In this document: positions 1 to 12,200 of the stretch, piece by piece
Layout of the letters: every line of letters starts with the position of its first letter
Position numbering within the stretch: position 1 is the stretch's first letter
Source: Strix aluco
Lineage: Eukaryota; Chordata; Aves; Strigiformes; Strigidae
NCBI RefSeq assembly: GCF_031877795.1
Contig: NC_133948.1
Coordinates: 10,090,948 to 10,154,947, forward strand
Direction: 5' to 3'
Length of the DNA: 64,000 bases
Position numbers and translations under genes: made by a program
The notes under the pieces: model-generated
Told to the model about the DNA's origin: nothing
Seen by the model: only the letters and a program-made list of their open reading frames with translations
Database searches by the model: none

Positions 1-1409
1 AGTTCTGATTTACATTTTGAAGGTTCTTCCCACAGCAAAAAAATGAAGGCCGCAACTCAAAACTTTGTGAGAGGCTCATCTCCCAGCTAAGTTCAGGCCT
101 AGATGAAAGCTTCCACCCTGCAATACAAGATGACTTCATCTTAACAGGCCAGCACAATTCAATGACTATATGCAAAAACCTATACCTATAAAAATCTGTA
201 ACAGCTGAAGGCTGTGAAGAGCCCTCGCTGAGAAATGCACTAGTTTACAAAAGATTAAGCATCAGAGAGAGGAATTAATGCTGATAAAGCTTTCATGAAG
301 TCATAGCCTGTAAACCTCATTTAGTACCTCTGGTCAAAAAACATGCTGAAGAAACAGAAGCAGCATTGAAAAAAAGTTGACAAAACGATAATGAAAAAAA
401 GTTTTTCATCTGCATCCCATAATTATTTCAGAAGGGTTTTGTGTTTTTTTTAAAACCTATTTTACTAATAGAAGCCAGAATATGAAATCCTAAATAAGGT
501 CACTGAGGATGTCAGATTTATAACCCAGACAACTAGCTATACCATCACACAGTATCATCCCAACTCATTTAGATCGCTAAAAAAATCCCATCTCGCACTC
601 TTAATCCGGTTACTTCACATTTTCAGTATTTTGTAGTTCATTCACCTCACTCTTTAACACTGATATTAACCAAAGCAAACGCACAAGATCGCTTTTTAGT
701 GAGACTTCGTACAAGCCTCCATGCTACAAAATAACCAAGAGCTAGAACGGCTGAAGAGAACTTTCACCTGTATACATGTTAGACTAATCTGGCAAGCTGT
801 GCAGCACAGACAGCACGTCCTAAGAAAACCCAGGTAGGGGCAGCAACTCGTAAGCACAGATTCACTTTTTTTTTTATCAACCGTGACCTCAGGGACATGC
901 AGCCAGGTGAGCCTTCGCACGGCACAAAGAGAGACGCGGAGCTGGGAGCAAGATTTTACAACCTTTTCGCTTTTACGAACGCCTGCAATCCCACTACGGA
1001 GACGAAGAAAATAAAGAGAGCGACCAACTCTAGAGGCAAGGACAAAAAATATTCAAGAAAAAACCCGCACGACCGAAAGGAAACGAGACGTTCAGCTGCA
1101 CCCATCGATGAAGGAATTTTGGGCGGGAGGGGGGGGGCAGCAGCGAGGGAGGGGAAGGGTGATGCCGGAGGGACACCCTCAGCAACACGAAGGGAAAAGC
1201 AGAGCTGAGGAGAGCGAGACAGAGATGCTTGAGCCCCGGCTTCCCCTCCCCCGAGGGCAAGGCACGGGCCTCTCCCCCCTGCAAGGGCGGGCCGGAGCCC
1301 GGGGCCGGGCCCCAGGGAGGCTGCGGCCAGGCAGGGCGGCGGGGAGGGAAAGAGGGAGTTGTTCAGGGCAAGGGCGCTGCCCCAGCTGGGCTCGGCAGCC
1401 GGCACTCAC
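1..1409 (-). other. MAPK1: MAPK1 intron 1 (5' part)
   Basis: This stretch follows the exon 1 splice donor (gtgagtg, read on the minus strand at 1409-1403) and must be the start of the first intron. The left two thirds is AT-rich with no recognisable exon. The right end, from about 1230, is GC-rich and belongs to the CpG island. The small open frames on both strands show no family resemblance. Confidence 0.85.
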
Positions 1410-1552
1410 CACACCATGCCGTAGGCCCCCTCGCCGATGTAGGAGAGGTTGGTGTAGCGGGGCCCCACGTCGAACACTTGGCCCCGCACCATCTCCGGGC
1501 CCCCGGCGTTGGCAGAGCCGCCCGCAGCCCCGGCCCCCGACACCGCCGCCAT
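1410..1552 (-). CDS. MAPK1: MAPK1 (ERK2) coding exon 1, partial gene
   Basis: First coding exon of mitogen-activated protein kinase 1, the terminal Ser/Thr kinase of the RAS-RAF-MEK-ERK cascade, acting in cytoplasm and nucleus. The start codon is at 1552-1550 in good context (acaacATGGCG). It encodes 47 residues plus two bases of a split codon. Residues 19-47 carry the near-invariant ERK2 segment [15 protein letters not shown], then [10 protein letters not shown], the beginning of the glycine-rich ATP loop (G40, G42, G45). The exon ends TG before gtgagtg, the phase needed for the conserved Cys codon that opens mammalian exon 2. The first 18 residues are Ala/Gly-rich and about eight longer than the human N-terminus. 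All later exons (catalytic loop, TEY activation loop) are outside the window to the left. Identification rests on the ERK2 segment. ERK1 (MAPK3) is similar, but the neighbouring PPM1F and TOP3B fit MAPK1. Confidence 0.95.
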
Positions 1553-1586
1553 GTTGTCCGTGCCGGGAACCGCGGTGACTGCGTGC

Positions 1587-1680
1587 GGGGGGGGGGGGGA
1601 GGGGGGGGGGGCGGAGGAGGCGGGGGGGGGAGGAGGAGGAAGGAGGAGGACGAGGAGAAGGATGCGGGAGGAAGGAAAAG
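1587..1680 (+). repeat. Polypurine G-run tract in the MAPK1 leader
   Basis: Nearly pure purine on the plus strand. Runs of 13, 11 and 9 G separated by single A or C bases are followed by GGA repeats. The G runs can form G-quadruplexes on the non-transcribed-sense strand. The MAPK1 RNA would carry the C/CU-rich complement. Such tracts are prone to length errors in sequencing. Confidence 0.8.
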
Positions 1681-1951
1681 AGGCGTCGCCCGCTCCGCCG
1701 CGCTCCCGAGCACCGGCCGCTGCCGCCGGCTCCGAGGCCCCGTCAGCGCCGTCCCCGCCGCGGCCGCTGTGAGGAGACGCCGCCGGCCGCGCGCGCGCGC
1801 ATCGACCCGGGCCGGGGGGGAGGGGAGGAGGGGTGGGGGCTCGCGCGGAGGGAGCGGCGGGGGGCGGGGCCGGGCGGGGCCGGGGGCGGGTCCTGGGCGG
1901 GGCCGGGGACTGCGGTAACCGCAGCCGCTGGGGAGGGGGCGCGGCGGGCGA

Positions 1952-1959
1952 GTCACGTG
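1952..1959. promoter_or_regulatory. E-box GTCACGTG
   Basis: GTCACGTG, a perfect CACGTG core with the flank preferred by USF and the TFE3/TFEB family, lies about 400 bp upstream of the MAPK1 ATG. A second symmetrical element, TCAGGTGA, is at 2011-2018. Occupancy is inferred, not shown. Confidence 0.45.
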
Positions 1960-3051
1960 GTGGGCGGGGTGGCTCTGCGGGCGCGCGGCCGCCCGGCGCC
2001 ATTAGAGGCGTCAGGTGACGGCGGGCCGGGGGCAGGAAATGGAGCCCGCGAGGCGGCGGGGCCGGGCCGGGTCGGGCCGGGGGGCCGGAGCCGGAGCCGG
2101 GTCCGGGCCGCCGCCCCCGCGCGGGGAGGCCGCAGCACGGGCACTGCTGCCGCGGGGCGCTGCGCCAGGCCGGAGCTTCTGGGCGCCGGGAGAGCATGGC
2201 GGGCCTCCCGCCCGGCCGGTGCCCGCTGCGCTCGTTAGCCCCGTCCGGCGGCTGGGCGCGGGGCTGGGCGCGGGGCAGGGCGCCCGGAGGCCGCAGTGAG
2301 TCAGCTGCAGGAAAGGAGAGGGCTGCGCCCGTGTGCGCGGCGCTGCGCGGAGCCCCAGAGGAGCTGTGCGCGCCTCTTGGCTGCGCGACAGCCGCCTGAT
2401 GTCATGCAGCACGGGGTCATTATATGTGAAAGCTGAATTACTGTAATAAGGGCAAGTTTATTTCTGACATTTCCTAACTTCAGTGCATAGTTTTGCAACC
2501 TCTATTTAGCATATTTTTATATAGAGTTCTATTTTCCTATTAGATGTTTCCCATATAAATAAACCCAAGGCTTTGAATGGGAGGTGAAAATGCAGTTGAT
2601 GATGGTTTGTATCGTGCCATGGTCGCTGCTTGCAACAGCCTCGTATCTTTTCTGGTTTCCTGCAAGGCTCAGCTTTCCTAAAATAGCTTTTGCTTGATCT
2701 GGAAGTTTGCAAAAGTTATGCACAAGGATCCGAACTCCACTTACGAATTTTTTTCTGCAATTCTCTAATGATCTTGGCAAAAAGTATTAACCCCTGATCT
2801 GAAATCCTACTGCTGCTCGCTTTAACTCCTGCAGCTGCTTGAGATGGGCTGTAGGTTCTGTTCCTTTGAAAATTCATTCAAATGCACATCTTTATACATC
2901 TTAGCATGCCTGTATCTCTATGTTTATACCCCTCCCAGTCTGTCAGAAGACCCCTGTGTGGAATCATCCAATTACCCCTTGACGATCAAGCTTTTTTCTT
3001 GGAAGTAGTTCCTAATTTTGCATTCCTGTAGAACAGCGCTCAGCCAGAAGC

Positions 3052-3594
3052 TGTTACATGACAATCCAGTTGTTCGCAGGTTCTCACCAGTTGTACTTCG
3101 CCCTCTTCTTTCTTTCAACATTTCTCTCTCAGCTCTGCTTTCTCTTTCTATTGACATTTTCACTATTGACATCTCTGCTGGCAGTCCTGCTTCATATCTC
3201 TCTTTGCCTAGAAGATGTCCCTGCCAATGTATTCTCTTCCTTCTCCCAACTGCCAGAGGGTCATTTCTGGCATCCCACCTTCTTCTGTCACTACTTGCGG
3301 CAAGCCAGCTTCCTTTGCCATTGACCAAACAATTGCAGTTTTCTGTAGCTGCTTCCAAATTCTGCACAGTCTCCTGATTACAACTTACTAGCATCCCCCA
3401 AAGCATTGGGCTTGCTGTTTGACCAGAAGTCAAGAGGGAAGAGTTACTGGTTTCGGTTGTGCAGCCGGTTAGCCAAACTGCAGCAGACATACCCAGCAGG
3501 GTCTGGCCTTCAGATGCAGCCCCAGCCCAGTTTGATGGAGCGAAAGCTGTTGTGGATGACCAACATAATCTAATAAACCCCTCTCTATTTAACA
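3052..3594 (+). mobile_element. Possible solo LTR (weak)
   Basis: The block opens TGTTACATGACAATCC and closes CTCTCTATTTAACA, so it has TG...CA ends. An AATAAA lies at 3572-3577, close to the 3' end as in an LTR R region, and the block is more GC-rich than its surroundings. Against this, the flanking five bases (gaagc and gacat) do not match, so no target duplication is visible, and I recognise no specific LTR family. Confidence 0.2.
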
Positions 3595-6500
3595 GACATT
3601 CAACTATACCACTTGGTTTTTTATGTATTTGAGTGGGATAATGCTTTCCCTTCCATGATGTGTTCTGTACTTTAGAAACACAGCATTATTTTTCTCAGAA
3701 ATTTTAGACAGCAGTAAATGTGAATAAATGTTTAAATTTTCTGAAACCAAGTAAAATACTATTTAAAAGGTTCTCTTAACTCTAAAAATGAAGTTATGCT
3801 TACAGTTCTGATTACATACATAAATAAATCTGTCATCAGCAAATGCAAAACAAATTATTATAGAGAATCTAGCTTAAACACAACCTGTCATAGCAAATTT
3901 AATTAAAAACTGGCGTGTATTTAGATTATTTTTTACCTTCACCAGGACGTGTCTCATCAAAAAGGAAACCAACCAGGCAGACCAGGAAATTGTGGAAAGA
4001 CTGTCAGCTCCTTTGAGTGCTGCGTTCAAATATATGTCTAATCCAATTAAACCCAAATAAGTGGTCAAAAGGCTATGGCATGCTTTCCCAACAACTTCTC
4101 CTGTGACAGAACTTAGTGTATTTCAGTGAAGGACTACAGCTACTGAGATAGGCAGAGGTGTTATCAATTGCTTTTCAACCTATTTAAATACGCTGCCATT
4201 ACCTGCACTTAATGTTGGGTTCTTTTGCCTTAACAAGATGACATTAAAGCCTCAGTTCTGGAAAGAATGTAAATGTGTTTTAAGAAAATTATTAGTTCCA
4301 TGATCAAAATAAAGGGTTATGTTGGAGGAAAAAAAGATGATACTAAAAAATAATAGCAGATAATGAAAAGCAGAAAGAAAAAAACCCCTTTTATTTCAAA
4401 CAGAAGTAAAAGCACTGATAAGAAGAGTTTGTCCAAACAGAAACACAGTATTTCAGTTTGAAAGCTGTATTAGGAAACAGCTAAGCCATACAATTGGTCA
4501 GTTTAAATATGCCATGTTTTGGACTATCTCCACCTTCATATCAAGTTCAGGAGTCACAGGGATGAGTTCACCCTACAGTCAGGGTCTAGAAATGCTCTGC
4601 ACTGTTCTACATACCTACTTTAACTGTTAACTTTGTGTTCTGTAAATAGATCTCTTGAAAAGTAAATGTCATACTACAAAAGGCCCTACGAGTCCTGGAA
4701 ACAGCATTATCAGGTTTAGGCAAAGGACAAACACTTATGTAGCTGCCCTACAGTGCCCCTCTTTATTGGGGGTGGGAGCAATTTCAAATTTTTTTGCTAA
4801 TTTAAAGCTGCATCTCCCAAAATCATCAACATTATGTCAGTTGTATTATTTGCACGGGGACATTGAAGACATAGCTTTCTTGGTAGCTGCCGTAGGAGCA
4901 CGGCATTTGCTTTCAGAGTACGTCAGCAGGACCCTGAACCTCCCTATCATCCCAACAAAATGCAGGCATTAAGTATATAAAACAATTTTCCCAGCATTAT
5001 TTAAAAAGACCTCAAGCCTCTGTGCGGGGGTGACAAGAGAGAGAAATAAGACATGTAAGATGTTTTATAAAGATATATTTTAACTTCTAAGGCACTCAGG
5101 AACCATGGTGATAAACGTGACACAAACTTAAATTGCTTAGATATGAGCTCTGATCCACAGGGAACTATCCTAAGATTCATAAAGAGCATCAGATGCTAAT
5201 AACTTCTAGTCAGCACCTACCTGGGCTTGATTTAACTGGTGACATACAGCTGAAATCCCTTGAGACTGATTTTCAGTTAAATGTCAACCACTGCTTTGAT
5301 AGTGTAAAGTGACCTCAACAAAAATGAGGATCTCACTGTGATCTTATGCCATTGGGAAGTTAAAAACAGTCTCTCACCCAAACTGCTGGGCAACTGATGC
5401 CAAAACAAATCTACTTTTTTCCCCCAGTATTCAGCATTCTGACTGACTTTGGAGGGGGCTTATACACCGTGGAGTTAAAATTAGTATACAGATTGCTATG
5501 TTTGTTTTGTGCATGCCAAGGGGAGCGCAAAAGATTATTAATTGAAGAACTATTCTGTCAGTAACAACCTTAATCTTGCACTGGGTATCGTTCTGTCACT
5601 GTCAGAATCTGTCGCTGTTGTAGGAGATGTCTTGTATTATCTATCATGTTCTTGTTAGATTTGCTGTTCACAAATACAGTTTGAAAACACAGTTGCAGTT
5701 TCAAGTCATTTTTATGTTCCTTGGTTTTGTACAAGTAGTTTACAATTGTTTTTAAAAGGATAAATTTTACAGCAACCTTAAAAGCTTATTCTATAATTCT
5801 AATAATTTTAATTAATATGCTGACATTTTGTTGCTGTCTGTGTAAAATTAAGTTGCTTTTATTTCTCAGCTGCAGTAGCAGCAATATTCAGGCACTGTCC
5901 TGCACTTCAGTAATGGAAATTTCCCAGCCTCAAAGCACACTCTGTCTCAGTCAGCTGCAATAAAACTCTGAGTGATTTCAATATTGCTGTGTGCTTTACT
6001 TGTCCTCAGTTATCTGGAGCTTGGTATCTTCTGAAAACCAGCTACTCCTCATGAGCTTGCTTCATCTTACCCAAGACTTAAAATTGAGTAAACAAGCTGT
6101 GGGTGATAAGAGAATTGAACGACCAGATAAAATGTTATTTTACAGGACTGACAAAACAAAACATACATATAGTCAATATTTATACAGTGACTTGTGAGGA
6201 TGCCACTGAAGTCCTGGTTGTTTTCTTGTCGTCTTCTTTCTGAAGACCTTTGTTTTCTTGTGCTGAAGCTTTATGCACTGGAAGGCTATTAAGTTTTTAC
6301 AAAAAGATTTAGCTAGTGCATAATATCAGTCTCTTGATCTCTGTATTTCTGATATCATTGATTGCTAGGAAAATACAAAAAAGGAGATAAGATTATTACA
6401 AAACCTCAGAAGTCTAGTAATTTACAAATATTAAAATATGCAGTCTGTTTCCCCCACTTGTTCTCAGTTCAGCTGTAGACGGGACAAGTGATGCCTCCAA

Positions 6501-9245
6501 CAGAGGCAGAAGTCAAAGAATGTAGAAACAGGATTATTAGGGATTTATGTTGTCCAGATATTGCAGTAACTTCTTAATATTTCTTGCTCATGGATAAAAA
6601 TTTAGGGAACATTTGTGATGAAGTGGTTGGCTCATGCGAGGGCAGAGGAGAAAGGATGATGAAGGAAAGAATAAAAGAGAATGATGGGGGGGGGGGAGAA
6701 TGTAAAATTAAAGTAAAATGCACAAGTAGTGGGAATGAGCGATTGGAATAGAAGGGTTGTAGTTGGAGGGGTGCTATCCAGACCCCACTGCATATGGCTT
6801 TGTGCGAGTGAAGTACTTGGCAGACACACAAGGCCCTTCATGGGGAACTGGTCTGGGGAACGATGCCAGACCTCCTAAAAAGAGCTTACCAGGACTTGCT
6901 TTCACGGCTGTTGTTGTCAGCTGGGGTGATGTTCATCACAAATACACATGTAGCCAATGATTTTCTGATGGCACAGGTATACTTCCTAGTTGTCTGCTGA
7001 TATTATATTTAGTCTAAATGATGGGCAATAGCTGAACAGAAACAAGGGAAACAAGGGATAGGGAACAATACACTAATGGGATTCTGAGATTTTCAGATAA
7101 AGTCACCAGGGTTCAGAATTCAGCCAACATTGATACAACATCACATGACAAGTGCGTGACAGCCTTTATGAACAAGTTGGAGGGCATGGCACAGTTATTC
7201 GGAATAGAAGGTTCCACATAGGAACTGTCATACTTAGCTTTCCCGTTGCCAGTCTCGGCAGATAACAAGGAAGCAGGACTGCCTCTTCTCCTTTACTGGC
7301 CTTGCTGACACTGAACTGCTGAAGAGACGCCTCCAGATTTATGGCTGAGACACACTTCAAGCACCTGCAGGCAAATCTGCATCTTTGCTCTCTAAGCTGC
7401 ACCTGTGCTGCAGGAGGGGTGGAAGATATCAGTCTCTTCTAGCACTTTGTTCAATCCACTGACCTGAGAGGCCAAAGAGGCTGTACTGTATATTTTTAGT
7501 AGATACTATATAAGTTACAGACATCCGTTTCTACAGTCCGAAATTGATGAATCATCATTCATTTTTAAAACAACCATTTCTTTTGCAATTTTGCATATCT
7601 ATAGCAGATAAGAGTTGTGCAGACAAGAGAGATTTCCTGAAGGAAGTGGTGTCACAGTAGTTTGAAAAAAAAGAGTCAAGCTGTTGGAATCTGTGTTGCG
7701 TTACAGGGGTAATGCAATACCTCCGAGCGCTTCCTGTTTATCATGAGAGATACAGTTTTTACCACATCATAAAACTTTCAAGCATTTGTTAATAAACACT
7801 CCTAGAGAAAAAATAATGCCCAAATATACAACCCCCTGTGGCATCTGTCATTATAAACAAAAGGAGGTTTTCATTATATATATCAGGGGACTATTTGTGT
7901 GAGAGAAGCAAATTTTGAGGGCCCCATCCACCTCCCGCTGAAGTCCATGCTGCAACTCATTGTTAGGTGATTGGACCCCAGCATATGATTTTTCTTATAT
8001 GTAAATTAGCAAGATGTTTGAATGAGCAAATACAATTTTTACTATCAGCATTTGTCTTTTCTTTAAATAATGTGGGTATATAGAGAGCGAACATCTGCAG
8101 AATTATAGCACAGAGCTTTATATGAAAATGGCAAAAGTAAGATTTACTTCTAACAATACCTCAGCAAGTGCTGAGATACCTAATCAAAAATACAAATTGT
8201 GCAGATGTTCAGAGCAGTGCTCTCTCACTGTGTGGCCTTTCTCACTTGACAGCTTTGTTGTCTCAATTAATTCTTCTGGATCAGTTAACCTATCCTGAAA
8301 AGGTAGAGCTGGGGAGCAGAAGGGTGCAGATGTTTCAACACCAGCAACCTTGATGGTGCAATTTGCACCCCCAGCAGATAAGATCTTTGGCAAGGAAATG
8401 CAAATTGTTGAGACCAATTCAGGATGTTCTTGTGATCATGGCTAGGACTTGCTCTGCAGATGACAGGCACATGGGGTGGGGTTCGGGGAGGAAATTCAAG
8501 GTTTCTGCCAGTTCTATAGGCAATAAGCATTTTGACAGGTAACTAAACAACAACAATGCAAAGACAAGCCTTGTGTCTCATACAGCTTCACTATTGAAGG
8601 AAGCTTGTTAGTTCAGAGCAAACTCACGTGTTTGTTCAAGCTTTCTGGGACAAATGGGAACATTGAACTGCAGTTTCCTGTGGTAATCCTGCTGCACGGA
8701 AATTCAAGATGGGTAACAACTGTATACAATTCTTACTTCTTTAAATGGCTATAACATTTTAAACTCTGCCACATAGACTGTTATCAGTTGGACCAGGGGA
8801 AAGATTGAACCTCAGAAAGATGTTCCATCCAGCCACCAGCACTAGATCTAGCTAAATTGAATTAATAATTAAGAGATTTGTAGCTTTTTGGATTTGAAAG
8901 TTTTGACAATGGGAAAATTATCTGGCTCACATTACCATTGTCTTACTTGACATATGGTGGTTATTACTGCAGATATGCAGAGCCTAATGATAAGAGATGC
9001 CTTTTAGAAGTGCAATACATCCATTGTAATCAAGCACTACATTTATCTTACTGCATTACTGAGTCTCTGGGTTTTGTACAAGTGACACAAAATTGTTGTG
9101 AGGACCTATCAGCATCCTGCATCTCAACTAACTTTTCAATATGATATCTCATTTCCAACTGATGTTAACAGAGCCAAACTGAATCCCTGGCCTGGAAATC
9201 CTGAGAGAAGAACCAACAGCAAGGAAAAGTATTTTTTACTATTAC

Positions 9246-9283
9246 AATAAAGACTGCTTCAAAAAAAAAAAAAAAAAAAAAAA
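9246..9283 (+). repeat. AATAAA followed by A23 tract
   Basis: A canonical AATAAA (9246-9251) is followed after nine bases by 23 uninterrupted A residues (9261-9283). This is what the 3' end of a reverse-transcribed polyadenylated RNA looks like after insertion. I could not find a matching target-site duplication or recognise the sequence upstream, so a plain A-tract is the alternative. Confidence 0.4.
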
Positions 9284-12200
9284 GAGCAAGAGAGAGAACA
9301 CCGCTCTTTTTGAAGGGTATGGCAAAATATCTGCAGGATGATGCTCTGCATCCAATTTTCAAGATACCATTAATGGCGGTAGGGTAAGATTAAGTCATTA
9401 TGCTCTGCCAAACACTACGTGTGGGAGAGAAAACAGCAGATGTCCAGCCACTTAGGCCTATGCCTTGCGCACCAGACCGTGGTATGGAAATGCGTGTGGA
9501 TATTTAATTGTTATTCAACTACAAGTTGCCTGGATTTATGAGTCTGGGAAGTGCATATGCTGCAGTGAGAAATGAGTGTTTATTAGCACAGTAGCTGTGC
9601 TGGCCTTTCACGCAGAGAGGCAAAGTGCCCCCGTCTATAGAAAATGGATTAAAAGGGGGCAGCGTACCACTCTCATTTCCCATTTACCTTTGTGAAGTGC
9701 AGCTGGATAAATGCCAATATATGGATACATTTCCATCGTGAACACTGAACAGCTTTTACTGCTGCTTGTCACAGATAATAAAAATGCAGCAGCTGTCCTC
9801 TTATCAAATCCCAATTTGGAGAAATGTATACCTAAATAAGGGACATAAACAGGATTTCTCCCTCAGGGACAGTTACATGGATACACGAGAATAAAGCTTT
9901 TAAGAGCTAGATATGGAAGATGGGACCATTGCCCTGTATTCAAGCATTTTTCTGGTGCTTGTTGCAGCAACCTGAACATGTCCTCTTTCCTCCTTGGTTC
10001 CCCTTCCTCTACTCTTACCCATGACAACATCCTCCTGGGCTCCTGCAGTCCTGTTCATTCCTTTCTCTGCCGTGTGGGCTGGCGCTGCTGCATGGCCTCC
10101 CTTCGCCAATCCAGCCAGCATCTTTGATCAGGCCATGTTCATCTTCTGCCCTTTTGAGGGAAGCACCACCTAGGAGGTGAAGTGGGAGGTTAGGCGTGGA
10201 ATAGCAGTGAGGCATCCCCCAGCACACCCCAAATTTGCAACAAAAATCTGATGTCCGTACTTCTCCCACTCACTGCAGTTCCAGTCTCTGTTCTCAGAGT
10301 GTCCAATTCTTCTCCTTTCCTGGGCTGGTACATTTTTTACTGAATTCATTTTCTTCCAGTTTATCGAGCTGCATGAGCTCATCAAAGGGCCAGACAAGCA
10401 CCAGACCTGTACAAAGAAAGCAGGAGGGCTGGGAGCAGAAGTGTCCTTTTGATACCAGCAGTCCATTAGATTTGGCTCAGCTGCCATGTGATATCACTCC
10501 CTAAGACTAGTCTCAACCGTGAAACAGGGAAGTTTGACTACACTGCTGAGAAGCCTTCAGACACTTCTTTTGCCTTTGCCATCCTTTGTTCTGTTCTTGA
10601 AAAACACAGGAAAAAATAATAATGAGGGCAGTTTTATAGTGACTTCCTTGACACCTCCTTTCTGCTCATCCTCCTCCTCTCCTGTTTCTGCCATTTACCC
10701 TTCCCAAAATCTTTCTGCTCTAATCCTCCATGCTCCTGGTGACCTTGTCCTACCATCTCATGAGCAGCTGTTGACCTCTAGAAATGCACTCCTGATCCAG
10801 GATCTTTTTCCTCGCAAACACAGGTCTCCTTTCTCAGGACAAGCATTCAAACAAACAAAAAAAAAAAGTATTACACAATCCACAAGACATGCGCATTACT
10901 CACCAAAACAATCATGGGTATCCTATTTCTGCAGCCCTGCCTCTCAGTGCTTGTTTCTTTCCAGTATCATACCAATGTACTAAAGCCAGGACCCAAAACC
11001 AACTGCGTATGTATAAACCTAAAGCCTGCAATGGAGGGGACTTATTTGTACAGCTACAGTAAGGATCAGAGGCAGCCTTACTGTGAAGGACAGAAGTATC
11101 TTGCTGTGTTTGTTTTGTGATGTGGTCTGATCATTTATACTGTTGAATTAATAAAAACAACGCGATAGAAGGTTTCCAAATGGAATCCATTGCTAACTGT
11201 CGTTCATTGCTCTATTCTTACAACACATACGTTAGGAAGTGTGCATTATTTGATAAATCAAGACATAAGAAACAAATAAATGCCTTTATATTGTAAGAAA
11301 AAAAGAACGTTTCTAGAAATACTGTAGAAACATTCACATCCTCTATTTCTGTCTTTTATAAAAGCCAGGCTGTGTCTTATTATCATCAAGGAAAAAGTAA
11401 ACAAACGTAATTTAATCAGTTCTGTCTTTCATTGATTTGCATCAGCAAGAATAAAAGACAAAGGCAGAATGGAAAACAGCAGCTTTGTGCTAAAAGTTTG
11501 AATGCACAAAATGCTTCTTTCTCCAGCTGTCAAACATTAAAAAACGCTATGCATACCAGTAATAATAAAAGTGTCAAACAGTTGACCACAATGGGAATCA
11601 CAATGCTTCATTAAAAGCTCTAAAGCAGAGTAGAAAAGCTTCCAGCCATTTGTGAAACAGAAGTAAATGCCAAGATACTTTCAAAAAGTGTCAGAAGATG
11701 CTTTCATCTAGTCTAGTCAGTCAGAAAAATATCTACTTGCTTATTTCAGCCTGGTCTTGGAGCTCACACTGATTCAGCAGTAACAGCTGTATGTGCCATT
11801 TGCTTTCCTGAGACGGGCATCTCTCAGTAAAACAGAAAAGGTTAATGTCCTTTCCAGTGATTAGGCCTTCATTCCATGTGGTGCAGGGATATAATCAGTA
11901 ATACATAATTACATATGTAAATACAAAATGATTTGGAGAACCTAACCTATTTGTTCAGCTGACAGGCGATGTTGTGATAAGGAATTTCAGCAGACAGGAT
12001 ATTTATAGACCCTTTATCTCTATGTACAGTCAGAACTAAAATGTCAAACAATACTCCGAATGAAGGGTTGTTTCAGTTCAACTTTTCTCCATTGTTGCTT
12101 TTCCCTTTTTTTTTTTTTCTCCCTCTGTCTGGTTACTGCCTAAAACTTGGCAGTGAGAGAAAAAAGGGAATGTGACTCACACTGACAACTTCATTTGCTG

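Larger units (their letters stand above)
1553..1960 (-). promoter_or_regulatory. MAPK1: MAPK1 5' UTR and core promoter region
   Basis: Sequence immediately upstream of the MAPK1 start codon inside the CpG island. The exact start site cannot be read from the sequence. The first 130 bases upstream of the ATG become C- and CU-rich in the transcript because of a polypurine run on the plus strand. Beyond that lie GC boxes and an E-box at 1952-1959. Confidence 0.6.
1230..2400. promoter_or_regulatory. MAPK1: CpG island over MAPK1 promoter and exon 1
   Basis: A GC-rich block very dense in CpG, many GGGCGG Sp1-type boxes (for example around 1860-1900 and 1965-1972), and no obvious TATA box. AT-rich DNA borders it on both sides. 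It covers exon 1 and at least 800 bp upstream, the usual shape of a housekeeping CpG-island promoter. The boundaries were judged by eye. Confidence 0.85.

Noticed and set aside
2972-3490. 172-codon minus-strand open frame
   Set aside because: No recognisable domain, composition unlike a conserved protein, no splice or promoter context, and it overlaps a possible LTR. It looks like chance.
9246-9283. Ordinary poly(A) signal of a plus-strand gene
   Set aside because: A genomic A23 run directly after the signal is not how active genes end. No plus-strand exon is visible upstream, so a retrocopy tail or plain A-tract is more likely.
10519-10983. 154-codon plus-strand open frame in the desert
   Set aside because: Low-complexity Ser/Leu/Pro-rich translation of a CT-rich stretch with an A-tract inside. 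No family resemblance or supporting signals.
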